Origin: Echinarachnius parma
Lineage: Eukaryota; Echinodermata; Echinoidea; Clypeasteroida; Echinarachniidae
Length of the DNA stretch: 64,000 bases
Reading direction: 5' to 3'
Assembly (NCBI GenBank): GCA_037951105.1
Contig: JBAMJV010000904.1
Span: forward strand, 62,001-126,000
In this document: positions 50,101 to 54,700 of the stretch, in pieces
Position numbering within the stretch: the first letter of the stretch is position 1
Layout: each line of letters opens with the position of its first letter
Made by a program: the position numbers and the translations under genes
The notes under the pieces: generated by a model
The model's database searches: none
Told to the model about the DNA's origin: nothing
The model's input: the letters and a program-made list of their open reading frames with translations, nothing else

Positions 50101-50640
50101 GGGAGGTAATTTCACAACTTTTATGTATTTTTAAGCCCTGATACAACAAGAAATCTGATATAACGATGGTAAACTGAATGGGCTTGAGTTGCTCGTTATT
50201 TTATAATGAGGTTTCACTATACTACATCCTGACCCATGATAAAACTTCACCTACGTCTATTGCGTTTTCCTGGACATAAACTGAGGGAATTATCCATGAT
50301 AGATGTATTTTGTTTGTACAATTGCATTCTTTTGAAACTTATCATTTGTATTTCTATTCCTTTTTGGAATCCTTTTTTGTAAGACAGCGAATCATGTTCT
50401 GTAACTTCTGTATTTGAAACAGAAATATGTTCAGTTTTTATTTCTTCTTTCATAAAGATAAATTCAATACCATAAGTAGTGTAAATGTATGCAAATTAGT
50501 ATATAAAATAAAGTAAAATAATTATTTAAATTGCAGATGATAGACTGATCTTGAAACAGATGTCAAAGTCAGAAGCTCACTCGTTCATCAAGTTTGCTCC
50601 CCACTACTTCAGTTACATCCAACAGACTCACAACAGCAAT
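18261..50640 (+). CDS. PIKFYVE: PIKFYVE, 25 internal exons (gene span; both ends outside the window)
   Basis: Phosphatidylinositol-3-phosphate 5-kinase, which makes PI(3,5)P2 on endosomes and lysosomes. Twenty-five exons with GT/AG borders and consistent phase join into one ~5.08-kb open frame (about 1,690 codons). In order: CCT/TCP1-like domain (residues ~80-330; LGTCQSFYLQKY, TKTLMFFDGCPGHLGC, LRGGS), a Ser/Gly-rich disordered insert (~330-640), the CHK/cysteine-rich region (~660-1040; WIVTMEFYGRND, RRFVHG, LDSPVPGY, WCRKCKQ, MSFAKYLDIRF), a low-conservation linker, a PSSIIAYAL segment and the start of the lipid-kinase domain (ARGGKSGSKF, LILKQM with the ATP-binding lysine, FAPHYF). Missing: the FYVE and DEP exons upstream and the rest of the kinase (activation loop) downstream. 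Family match is from known PIKfyve motifs. Odd: many exons have broken tandem copies beside them. Confidence 0.93.
18570..19110 (+). mobile_element. CR1-like LINE 3' fragment
   Basis: Codes IERVQRRATKLV, LTYEERLRALDL, then after a frameshift INDWNNLPQDAI and a stop: the typical C terminus of CR1/L2-type LINE polymerases. A short 3' region ends in a (GAT)n tail (about 19091-19110). The 5' end is truncated. It sits in the PIKFYVE intron in the same orientation. Confidence 0.8.
19497..19563 (+). pseudogene. Broken copy of PIKFYVE exon 2
   Basis: Preceded by its own acceptor (ATATTTGCAG), it reads VKPNVVVGDSMDIRY and then TAG. One T is missing relative to exon 2 (TACTAG against TACTATG), which shifts the frame. 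About 110 bp before the real exon. Confidence 0.85.
19671..19808 (+). CDS. PIKFYVE: PIKFYVE exon 2 (CCT domain)
   Basis: 138 bp, phase 0 to 0, acceptor TGTTTTCAG, donor AAG|GTATAA. Codes VGDSMDIRYYVHIKRVPGG and TICTKNVAHKK, matching the DDMDIRQFVHIKKIPGG / VCTKNIAHKK block of vertebrate PIKfyve. Confidence 0.92.
20007..20034. repeat. 28-nt C run
   Basis: Uninterrupted poly-C in a PIKFYVE intron. Length in the assembly may not be exact. Confidence 0.9.
20387..21274. mobile_element. Large foldback element with TA target site (mariner-like MITE)
   Basis: Ends CACCGTGTCCCAGAAAAAAC and its reverse complement, flanked by TA at 20385-20386 and 21275-21276. Arms of roughly 350 bp (to ~20735 and from ~20905) are imperfect inverted copies. 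TA flanks suggest Tc1/mariner mobilisation. No transposase; the ORFs here are mirror images of one another. Confidence 0.75.
21338..21442 (+). CDS. PIKFYVE: PIKFYVE exon 3 (CCT domain)
   Basis: 105 bp, phase 0, acceptor TTTTTGTAG, donor CAG|GTCAGT. Codes MGSKQTNPSILLLQAAIEH and FASLEPLVLQ (human KNPKILLLKCSIEY..DPIVLQ). Confidence 0.92.
21825..21965 (+). CDS. PIKFYVE: PIKFYVE exon 4 (CCT domain)
   Basis: 141 bp, phase 0, acceptor TTCCGACAG, donor CCG|GTAAGA. Codes EHEYLKNCVAKIVALKPTLL, VEKSVARLAQEFL and DITLVLNVKP, a strong match to the family. Confidence 0.93.
22107..22312 (+). pseudogene. Two broken copies of PIKFYVE exon 4
   Basis: 22107-22191 repeats the second half of exon 4 (KSTARLAQEFL, then a shifted frame) and keeps a donor-like GTGAGC. 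22262-22312 repeats the ATGGAAAAGTC..GCACAGGAATTT part. Indels destroy both frames. Confidence 0.75.
22408..22478 (+). pseudogene. Broken copy of PIKFYVE exon 5
   Basis: Acceptor TTTCCATAG is followed by a frame reading RVVSQICQAH and a stop. Nucleotide similarity to exon 5 continues through AGGAACTAGCATTTCAACC. Confidence 0.75.
22600..22723 (+). CDS. PIKFYVE: PIKFYVE exon 5 (CCT domain)
   Basis: 124 bp, acceptor TTCCCATAG, donor GAG|GTGAGA, ends in phase 1. Codes RVVSRIARLTEGASISTIDQ and LGTCQSFYLQKYNLPGG. Confidence 0.93.
22743..22778. repeat. (CTG)12 microsatellite
   Basis: Pure CTG tract in the intron after exon 5, followed by (AAT)n. Confidence 0.95.
23323..23417 (+). CDS. PIKFYVE: PIKFYVE exon 6 (CCT domain)
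   Basis: 95 bp, acceptor ATTATTGCAG, donor AAG|GTTTGT. Codes YTKTLMFFDGCPGHLGCSVV and LRGGSLGELSK, the most conserved CCT block. Confidence 0.94.
23450..23545 (-). repeat. tRNA-derived SINE or pseudo-tRNA (Gly-GCC-like)
   Basis: The minus strand has an A-box-like TAGCTCAGTCGGTAGCGC and a B-box-like GGGTTCGCATCCC with CTGCCAA in the anticodon-loop position. The D and T arms pair well; the acceptor and anticodon stems do not, so a working tRNA is unlikely. Confidence 0.6.
24181..25985 (+). CDS. PIKFYVE: PIKFYVE exon 7 (end of CCT, disordered insert, start of CHK region)
   Basis: A 1,805-bp exon, phase 0 to 2, acceptor TTCATATACAG, donor CAA|GTGAGT. Begins VKRILNLMVYIVYHSRLETS FLKDEFALPP (end of CCT), then ~310 residues rich in Ser, Gly, Asp and Lys with little predicted fold, then FLVHPLPYLE, HFFTRDIYWSQKLLE, ADFRARGGRYTPK and WIVTMEFYGRNDITLGMFLE of the CHK region. 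An upstream ATG at 24115 is intronic and not a start. Confidence 0.94.
26409..26580 (+). CDS. PIKFYVE: PIKFYVE exon 8 (CHK cysteine-rich)
   Basis: 172 bp, acceptor TCTCGGCCAG, donor CAG|GTACAG. Codes YYCPSENCDTLMANHVRRFV, LQRKLDSPVPGYS and WSWCRKCKQ; cysteine pairs match the family's putative zinc-binding region. Confidence 0.94.
26773..26976 (+). repeat. G runs and a broken copy of exon 8
   Basis: A 23-nt G run (26773-26795) precedes a partial copy of the 3' half of exon 8 at 26829-26890 (SPVPGYSN becomes DPVPGYSN-like, with LCRKCKQ) that retains a GTAGGT donor. A long interrupted G tract follows at 26931-26976. Confidence 0.75.
27138..27326 (+). mobile_element. LINE C-terminal cysteine-motif fragment
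   Basis: Codes CDCGNPDQRVQHVVNDCPL and ALTWLTNVDLPL, the C-terminal motif seen at the end of many LINE polymerases. Isolated fragment in a PIKFYVE intron. Just upstream (27066-27149) is a dispersed repeat with CTGTCTATA..GACCACC inverted ends. Confidence 0.65.
27382..27560 (+). CDS. PIKFYVE: PIKFYVE exon 9 (CHK)
   Basis: 179 bp, acceptor TTCTACACAG, donor CAA|GTAAAT, ends in phase 2. Codes VTPVQPMSRDTWHMSFAKYL, HSLHHHHYQYFGQHNMVASF. Confidence 0.94.
27788..29131. mobile_element. hAT-type non-autonomous element
   Basis: Ends TAAGGCTGAGTC / GACTCAGCCTTA with perfect 8-bp flanks ATTATAAT at 27780-27787 and 29132-29139. Subterminal GGGACCCGGTT and ACCGGT-type motifs occur at both ends, and the interior is largely an imperfect inverted repeat (for example CGTATACTTTG..CAAAGTATACG near 28343-28477). 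No transposase. Confidence 0.8.
29140..29648. other. Intron sequence without recognised elements
   Basis: AT-rich intronic DNA up to exon 10. I see no gene or repeat with clear ends. Confidence 0.5.
29649..29762 (+). CDS. PIKFYVE: PIKFYVE exon 10 (CHK end)
   Basis: 114 bp, acceptor TTTCTTTCAG, donor AAG|GTAAAA, ends in phase 2. Codes YNPIILREIAFPPMPIKI and NYVEESQKVAL. Confidence 0.93.
30079..30187 (+). CDS. PIKFYVE: PIKFYVE exon 11
   Basis: 109 bp, acceptor TATATCCAG, donor GAG|GTACAG. Codes ASQVLHGIHGNISSL and QMEQKQHEFLVQYE, a helical linker. Confidence 0.88.
30549..30633 (+). CDS. PIKFYVE: PIKFYVE exon 12
   Basis: 85 bp, acceptor TTTTTTAG, donor AAA|GTAAGT, ends in phase 1. Codes ADVARFKQCMDDLETKISQA, probably coiled coil. 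Confidence 0.88.
30841..31146. mobile_element. TAGATCCC-ended MITE family, copy 2
   Basis: Inverted ends AGGGATCTAGCAACATTGTC and GTTACTAGATCCCT, the right one followed by TTTAA. Homologous to 38568-38934. Confidence 0.65.
31180..32420 (-). mobile_element. Tandem degenerate copies of a LINE endonuclease segment with tRNA-like insertions
   Basis: Three partial repeats share CTCCCATGATGA..TCCTGTGTC..GGTTGGTCAG and AGGATATCTAGACCTG. Read on minus these give GIIIMGESNP-like and RYPDLREIGYSLDYTK, resembling the endonuclease region of CR1-like LINEs; frames are broken. A GATACCTTCTGCC..GGACTAGCCCCC module of ~220 bp is repeated almost exactly at 31217-31437 and 31913-32120. tRNA-like boxes are at 31480-31550 and 31862-31912. 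Confidence 0.55.
32421..32874. repeat. Repeat-derived spacer
   Basis: Contains two copies of GAGCATTTCTTCT..GGTCGGGTGAGAACCATG (about 32508 and 32832); a third occurs at 34203. No intact gene. Confidence 0.5.
32875..33746. mobile_element. Dispersed non-autonomous element with GCTCATCCGGC-type ends, copy 2
   Basis: Same order of modules as 8506-9368: start hairpin, (GTCC)n, AATGCTTCTTCT modules, (TTTA)n, GCCGGATGAGCGCT end. The host repeat at 34225-34265 shows the uninterrupted form (AACCATGTAGTACAC..AAAATGTAGGCG), supporting insertion after AACCATGT. Confidence 0.7.
33768..34570 (-). repeat. Two tandem copies of a LINE-like segment
   Basis: Copies at about 33768-34090 and 34255-34570 share GTAGGCGTTGTAG, ATCGGGGGTGC, TTCACTCATCCAAATATAAAC and GGAAGTGATGTCG. 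Minus-strand reading of copy 1 gives RIRGAIPANVEVKTSTPRST; the spacer at 34090-34195 gives the related QDIRAAGPGNVTGKMSTP. Decayed and unassigned. Confidence 0.5.
34990..35074 (+). CDS. PIKFYVE: PIKFYVE exon 13
   Basis: 85 bp, acceptor TGATATTCCAG, donor AAG|GTTAGT. Codes EDQLLDIEDSIVITKRVICE and TIFAWNER; matches human SLCEVLQAWNNRLQD in position. Confidence 0.88.
35451..35830. mobile_element. MITE of the GGTGCACCTGTAAAGTGTC family, copy 1
   Basis: Starts AAAGGTGCACCTGTAAAG and ends near GACACTTTACTGGTTTCAC. Highly similar to 50674-51046. Related partial copies are near 40290-40370, 40900-41090 and 47990-48300. Confidence 0.65.
36021..36144 (+). CDS. PIKFYVE: PIKFYVE exon 14
   Basis: 124 bp, acceptor TCTCAAACAG, donor GAG|GTATGG. 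Codes FHDFLLQKEKEKQRKKDN and SSDTDGGTPTLPRRSE (basic, then Ser/Thr-rich). Confidence 0.87.
36148..36500. repeat. Two tandem copies of a ~180-bp intron unit
   Basis: AAAACCAAGACATACA..AATGCTAGAAATTAA and GTTGAGCAAGT..AACAAGATTT recur at 36157 and 36337. Non-coding. Confidence 0.65.
36877..37087 (+). CDS. PIKFYVE: PIKFYVE exon 15
   Basis: 211 bp, acceptor TCACTTCCAG, donor ATG|GTAATT, ends in phase 1. Codes SLSASLGLTPPLTPTYSMEQ and GRLTTLHERKKDEMQGRERV; a disordered linker with little family conservation. Confidence 0.85.
37112..37262. repeat. Direct tandem duplication of ~72 bp
   Basis: TTTGTTTGAAGTGAATTATA through TAATCTGGTCAG occurs twice in a row at the start of the exon 15 intron. Confidence 0.85.
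37263..38567. other. Intron sequence with an 18-nt G run
   Basis: No gene seen. G run at 38084-38101. AT-rich otherwise. Confidence 0.5.
38568..38934. mobile_element. TAGATCCC-ended MITE family, copy 3
   Basis: Ends AGGGACTAAGTAACATTGTC and AATGTTACTAGATCCCT, with TTAA on both sides (piggyBac-like target). Confidence 0.7.
38945..39365. repeat. Nested foldback repeats with GGTTTAAACC/CCATGG cores
   Basis: Arms 38949-38990 and 39052-39092 are inverted (CCTCCTTTGTGAATTCCA / TGGAATTCACAAAGGAGG). 39072-39108 is in turn inverted against 39298-39340 (CCATGGTCTACATCTATGG). Each arm contains AAACCATGGTTTAAACCATGG-like self-palindromes. Confidence 0.75.
39427..39819. mobile_element. Near-perfect foldback element with TA target site
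   Basis: Arms of about 170-190 bp around a short centre (GTTCATAAAGTTATGAAC). Ends GAGTACAGAAGCCATGACG and its complement, flanked by TA at 39425-39426 and 39820-39821. Only scattered mismatches, so young or conversion-maintained. Confidence 0.8.
39924..40037 (+). CDS. PIKFYVE: PIKFYVE exon 16
   Basis: 114 bp, acceptor TTTACGCAG, donor AAT|GTGAGT. Codes VSMLGDPRLTYDEPKSYDLG and LNAGLEYKPERLTK. Confidence 0.86.
40140..40410 (+). pseudogene. Two broken copies of the 3' part of PIKFYVE exon 16
   Basis: 40140-40198 (GGCCTTAATTCTAGCCTGGA, GAGAGGCTAATGAAACTTGAG) and 40368-40407 (CTGGCCTTGAATATAAGCC, donor GTGAGTAGAGTGATGA) repeat the end of exon 16 together with its following intron bases. Confidence 0.75.
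40508..41090. repeat. AAAGGGAACC-type MITE joined to GGTGCACC-family remnants
   Basis: Starts TTAAAGGGAACCTCC, shares GGTTCCGTATACGCCAA and GCGTACGTTTAGAGA with 47342-47772, and then runs into the AGGGAGACATTT..GCCAAACAAC module. The right end is unclear. Confidence 0.5.
41489..41611 (+). CDS. PIKFYVE: PIKFYVE exon 17
   Basis: 123 bp, acceptor CTTTTCTCAG, donor ATG|GTAAGT. Codes FTPRGSLNFQHGSLTESDCL and SSPALTPVFTTAFMASD; Ser/Thr-Pro linker. Confidence 0.87.
41846..41940 (+). pseudogene. Truncated copy of PIKFYVE exon 17
   Basis: TCTAACTTCCAACACGG through GCTAGCATG|GTAAGTAG repeats exon 17 without its middle (GGGTCCCTGACG lost) and with AGCATG for AGCGATG. The donor is intact, no good acceptor is seen. 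Confidence 0.8.
42217..42360 (+). CDS. PIKFYVE: PIKFYVE exon 18 (acidic linker)
   Basis: 144 bp, acceptor TCCTTTAG, donor ACAG|GTAGAG. Codes DELEDSAEVSKEPKIEESGE and AVSKTEPSPSPVATG. Phase 1 fits exons 17 and 19. The frame stays open beyond the donor to 43199 (see next entry). Confidence 0.8.
42361..43199 (+). repeat. Two further in-frame copies of exon 18 separated by acidic GAT/GAG repeats
   Basis: KEPKIEESGEVDKTEAEVKT through SPVATG recurs at about 42608-42730 and 42958-43080 with the ACAG|GTAGAG donor kept. Period ~350 bp. Asp/Glu/Gly-coding (GAT)n and (GAGGGT)n tracts separate the copies. One frame is open across everything to a TAG at 43197-43199, so intron retention would add an acidic tail and remove the kinase domain. 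Confidence 0.8.
43563..43716 (+). CDS. PIKFYVE: PIKFYVE exon 19
   Basis: 154 bp, acceptor CCTTTAGCAG, donor ATT|GTAAGT. Codes GESASIGQSSQPQPPVDVTD and VKQILNQFLQPADSSHIETP, matching the human AIFANLLPGNSYNPIP position. Confidence 0.9.
43731..44370. repeat. (GAT)n satellite, ~600 bp
   Basis: Long imperfect GAT tract in the intron between exons 19 and 20. The poly-Met/poly-Ser frames across it are artefacts of the trinucleotide. Confidence 0.95.
44488..44583 (+). CDS. PIKFYVE: PIKFYVE exon 20
   Basis: 96 bp, acceptor TTTTCTTCTCAG, donor GAG|GTAATA. Codes FPADQHHTLPPCSIVPVVVY and DQEPSSIIAYALR (human EREPSSIIAFALS). Confidence 0.93.
45247..45467 (+). CDS. PIKFYVE: PIKFYVE exon 21
   Basis: 221 bp, acceptor TCTTCCTCAG, donor AAC|GTAAGC. 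Codes SEQYRTKLYEKQQSYSGSGR (human CKEYRNALEELSK) followed by a Gly/Ser-rich segment. Fragments resembling its CTAGGCTCTGGG part occur in the preceding intron (about 44620 and 45050). Confidence 0.88.
45978..46294 (+). pseudogene. Two truncated copies of PIKFYVE exon 22
   Basis: 45978-46050 (acceptor ATATTGCAG) and 46216-46294 (acceptor TTTTCAG) both code KLSEGMLKFQ/RLSEGMLKFQ-type sequence through NMPSL. The first then runs into intron-like sequence, the second ends in TAA. Neither has a usable donor where exon 22 has one. Confidence 0.85.
46504..46638 (+). CDS. PIKFYVE: PIKFYVE exon 22
   Basis: 135 bp, acceptor CATTTGCAG, donor AAG|GTAATG. Codes KLSEGMLKFQRTRSVGGGLS and RDDGGPISIIVESQEDDAE. 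Chosen over the two upstream copies because only this one is full length and keeps phase with exon 23. Confidence 0.88.
46670..47170. other. Intron with a remnant of the GACCACCTGTCT repeat
   Basis: AAAGACCACCTGTCTGTAAAG near 46790 belongs to a dispersed repeat also seen at 27066-27149 and 51490-51600. No gene. Confidence 0.45.
47181..47237 (+). CDS. PIKFYVE: PIKFYVE exon 23
   Basis: 57 bp, acceptor CCGCCCCCAG, donor TCA|GTAAGT. Codes DKLTSDDKNGDQVTPHISL (human INPHVELQFSD). Confidence 0.88.
47342..47772. mobile_element. MITE with AAAGGGGACCACCA / TGGTGGTTCCCTTT ends
   Basis: Inverted ends AAAGGGGACCACCA and TGGTTCCCTTT; the interior includes an (AAT)n tract and TACACGTGTACGTTTGGAG. Non-coding. 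Confidence 0.65.
47990..49510. repeat. GGTGCACC-family repeat split by a ~1.1-kb insertion
   Basis: AAGCCAAACAACAAGGTACA..GAAATGTG breaks at ~48297 and resumes with AAATGTGGAAACTCCTAGTG at ~49434, as in the uninterrupted copy near 40990-41050. The insert (about 48298-49433) has weakly inverted ends (TGTCCCCCTCTGTCACTTC against TGTGCCTCAGTCTTTCAG), is GC-richer than its surroundings and has no supported ORF. Confidence 0.5.
49518..49697 (+). CDS. PIKFYVE: PIKFYVE exon 24 (start of lipid-kinase domain)
   Basis: 180 bp, acceptor TCCTAATCAG, donor TAG|GTGAGT. Codes RFSDQTNTQFFCGVYFAEQF and WVARGGKSGSKFMKTL (human QARGGKSGAAFYATE), the glycine-containing start of the PIPK fold. Confidence 0.94.
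49811..49985 (+). pseudogene. Broken copy of the end of PIKFYVE exon 24 plus intron
   Basis: TGTCTGTCTTGCTGCATGAA through AAGACGTTAG repeats exon 24 with stops (TGA for TGC, TAA in GGGTAAAAG). The following GCACCACTGATCTATATGAA and ATACAATATTGGCTAAC repeat the intron, so exon end and intron duplicated together. Confidence 0.85.
50537..50640 (+). CDS. PIKFYVE: PIKFYVE exon 25 in window (kinase, ATP-binding lysine)
   Basis: 104 bp, acceptor TTAAATTGCAG, donor AAT|GTAAGT, ends in phase 0. Codes DDRLILKQMSKSEAHSFIKF and APHYFSYIQQTHNSN. The lysine of LILKQM corresponds to the catalytic ATP-contacting lysine of the family. No following kinase exon appears in the remaining 13 kb. Confidence 0.94.
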
Positions 50641-50673
50641 GTAAGTATCACCTTATACACATGAAACGACCCT

Positions 50674-51046
50674 TAAAGGTGCACCTGTAAAGTGTCAGAT
50701 ATTGCCCAAAATGACATTTGAGACTTCAATCCTATACCAAAATCATTGTAAGATATGTCCGAATGATGTGTGAAAGTTTCATTGAAAAAGAACACTGGTT
50801 AAAAAAGCGAAAATTTGCGTCAGCTTTTACAACAAATTACTGTATGCCGTTTATGAGGTTCATGACCGTTCATTAACGCTCTTGAGCTGAATGATTATCA
50901 ATGATAGATATCGGCATGCTAAAGGGGAATTTGAAAAAATCTAACCCTATTTTATTCTTCTCTACCATAAGCCAAACAACACAGTAGAAGAGAAATGTGG
51001 AAGCTCAAATTAATTTTTGTGGAGTTAGACACTACAGGTGCACGTC
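50674..51046. mobile_element. MITE of the GGTGCACCTGTAAAGTGTC family, copy 2
   Basis: Starts AAAGGTGCACCTGTAAAG, ends TTAGACACTACAGGTGCACG. Highly similar to 35451-35830. Confidence 0.7.
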
Positions 51047-51749
51047 TCTGGAATATTTTAACTTTTATTAACTGAAATAATCAAATTTTGTTAAAAAATA
51101 TGAGAGATTCAAGATTTTAGTATTTCCGAAATGAGTGTACATGTATGTTAATCTACCTTCTGAGAAATTTTGAGCAACAGAAATTATCTTTAAATATGTC
51201 TTTTCATTGAATAAAAATTGTCAGATTACAGTGCTTAAATAGACACCAATCTTTTGAGTTGCCCATTTTCTTCCAAATTGCTCTAGCCATGTTGCAAATC
51301 TTTGGCGCTCATGTTGAGAGCGTTTGCTTTATTAGTCCAAATATGACAAATTATATATAATTTTAAATGTAATGGCTTTTACCTAAATGTCAGGTGGAAA
51401 TCAGAACAGTAATTTTTACCATGTCATTTTGTGGTGTAAGGTCACACATTCTTCTTCTTTATTTGAATGATGAAAAGCCAAACCTGTGGAGTGGCCACCT
51501 TCCTATAGCAGCCACCTGTCCATAATGACCATTCATTTTGTATCCCATAGTCAAAATTTACACCTGTATATATCAACCTGTTTATAGAGGCCACCTCCTT
51601 ATAGTCGTCACCTTTTCTTTTTTTTTTTTCTTCAAATTTTTGAGCCCTCCACAGGCTATTTATTAATCTTCACATAAACAAACAAATCAAATACATGAGC
51701 ATAAAACAAATCAAATACATGAGCATAAAACAAATTCAAATTAATCTTT

Positions 51750-54700
51750 CTATACAAACAACAATTGTAGCAACTGCCACTTAACATTAAAATGTCTCTC
51801 CATTCCAGATATGCATAACATATATTTTTCATCTTTATAATATTGTAACACTTTTTTTTTCAATGTATCAAAAAGTGGAACTATGTTATTCAGTTTACAA
51901 ATAAACATCTGTTGTTTAATTAAAATGACAATACAGTTAAGAGCATCATTTCTCTTATCTTCAAAGCCAAAAATTATGTTTTGTAAATTAAACAAAATTC
52001 GAACTTGAGTTCTTTCATAAATCCAATTTGAAGTGTCATTCCAAATCTTTCTACTAATCTCACATTCATAAAAGAAATGTACTATATCTTCAAGTTCTTT
52101 TTTACAAAATGAACATTTTTCATTGTTTACAATTTTCATCCTAAAAAGTTGTTTATTTAAAAATAAGATTCTATTTAAAATCTTATACTGAAAGTATTTC
52201 AAACTAATAACTGGAGTAAAACGAAATATCATAACATTATACTTTTGTATTAATACAGATTGTAAATTATAATTCAAATATCGTTCCCACTTTGAACTTA
52301 TTAGAGACAAACAATTTGTTTCTCCTAAAAGAACTTTATAAATGTATCCACATCCTTTTTTATCATGAATAAAAGTTTTAATATGAGAAGGAATTAAAGG
52401 TTCTTCCAATTTTGTTTGACATGTTTTATAATATTCATTATATCTACACTTTATTACTTGACAGACTGAATAATAAGACAAATAATTAATCTTCAAATTA
52501 AACTTCTCTTCACATTTTTTATGCGACAATAAAATTCCATTATTATCCATCAAATCATTAATAAATCTAATACCCTTTTCATACCACGATTTAAAAAAAA
52601 TAGACTCATTGCCAATTTGAATCGAGCTATTCATCCATAGCGATTCAGATAACCAATCAGTCTCACATTTTTTTACTAATAATGCCATACTTTCAAAAAC
52701 TTCTTTCCAAAAAGGATTGCCAATTTCATGAGATAATTTCAAAAAATAATTATCACCCAAACTAATCATGAATTTGTTTTGTAAAAATGACTGCATTAAA
52801 TGGGCAACATTTGTACACATATTCAAAATAATTCTTCTAACCCATGTTAGCTTTAGTGATTTACTAAAGCAGTCTATATCAACCATTTTTAAGCCACCTT
52901 TTCCATATGAACTAACAACTTGTTTTCTACTTATTTTATCCGGTTTATTCTTCCATATAAACTTGAAAAAATGTATTTTTATGTTTTTCATTAATTCAAC
53001 AGATGGGTTTGGAATTGACATAAACAAATGATTAAATTGTGGTAATAATAATGACTTAACAATTGTTATTCTCCCCAAAACAGTAATATTTCGTTTAATC
53101 CAAGAAATCATTTGTCGTTTCACTTTATCGAATATTCTATCATAATTATAATCTGGCATTTTATCAACATCAACATAAAAATCTGTTCCAAGATATCTAA
53201 AATAACCATTATAAACAAACTCTACATTTACTCCTTCTAATTTTATTTCATTATTTTCTTTTGAAGCCCCTATCCAAATTGCTTTTGTTTTTTGAATATT
53301 TATCTTAAGTCCAGAACAATTACCAAAAGAGTTCAAAATATGTATAACTTTCTGAAAACTAGTAATAGAACCATCCAAAAATAAAACTGTATCATCTGCA
53401 TATTGAAGAATTTTAAATTCTTTAAAGTTAACTCTAATTCCTACCACTTCATTTGAAGAGCGAATTAACATACCTAAAATTTCAGCGCATAACAAAAACA
53501 AATAAGGTGACAGAGGGTCACCTTGGCGACAGCCTCTTTCTATACAAAATCTAGAAGTTAATTGCCTATTTACCATAACACTTGAGCATGCATTGCTATA
53601 TAACACATTTATCCACCTCTTAAAAGAATTACCAAAATTAAATAAAGAAAGTACCTTAAACAAAAACTCATGGGAAACACTATCAAATGCCTTTTCGAAA
53701 TCAATCAATAAAATCATACCATGTAATTTTTCCTTATCTGCATAAGCAATTATATCATAAATAATTCTAATATTTTCACCAATAAAACGTCCAGCAAGGA
53801 ACCCTGTTTGATTTGAATGTATAATACAAGGTAGTACCTTTTTTAATCTATTAGCAATACAGCTTGATACAATTTTATAAATTACATTCAACAAAGAAAT
53901 AGGTCTCCAATTCTTTATAAAATGTCTTACTTTATCCCCTTTTGGTAACAGAGTAATGACCCCTAAATTTTGTGAGAAAGATAATCTTCCACTATTATAA
54001 GCAAAATTCATGCTGCGAACCATAAAAATACCTAAATCTTGAAAGAAGAATTTAAAAAATTCTACAGTAAAACCATCTTGACCAGGGGATTTATTATTTT
54101 TCATATTTTTCAATGCAATTGCAACTTCACTATATAATATTTCTCCTTCTAAACCTAATGACTCTTCTTCCGTAAGATTCTTAACCTGATCTTTATCAAA
54201 TTCAGAAAATAGCACATCTATATTAGAATTTTCATGGAACTTATACAAATTTTCATAATATGTCTTTATTTCATTTAAAATTGGTTCCTGCTCTTGCAAA
54301 ACAACACCATTATCATCAATCAATGTGACAATAGTCTTTTCGACAATCCTCTGTTTCTCCAAATTCAAAAAATACTTTGAAGGTTTTTCACCATATTGCA
54401 TTTGTTGCAGCCGTGACATATTTGCATTTTTTTCCAATGTCTGTTTCCGCAAATTTTCCAATTCTGCTCTCAACTGTTTAATTTTTTCCATATTTTCTTG
54501 TATCCCTAAATTCTGTCCAACAAGGATCTCTAAATTGACTATCTCATCTTTAAGCTTAATTTCATTACTTTCTCTATTCTTTTTTCTTTGTATTGCATAC
54601 ATAATAATGGCTGCTCTCAACTCCATTAACAAAGTATCAAAAAATAATTGATCGTCAACACAAAATTTTAAATTTTGCTTACTAACCTTATCAAATTGAT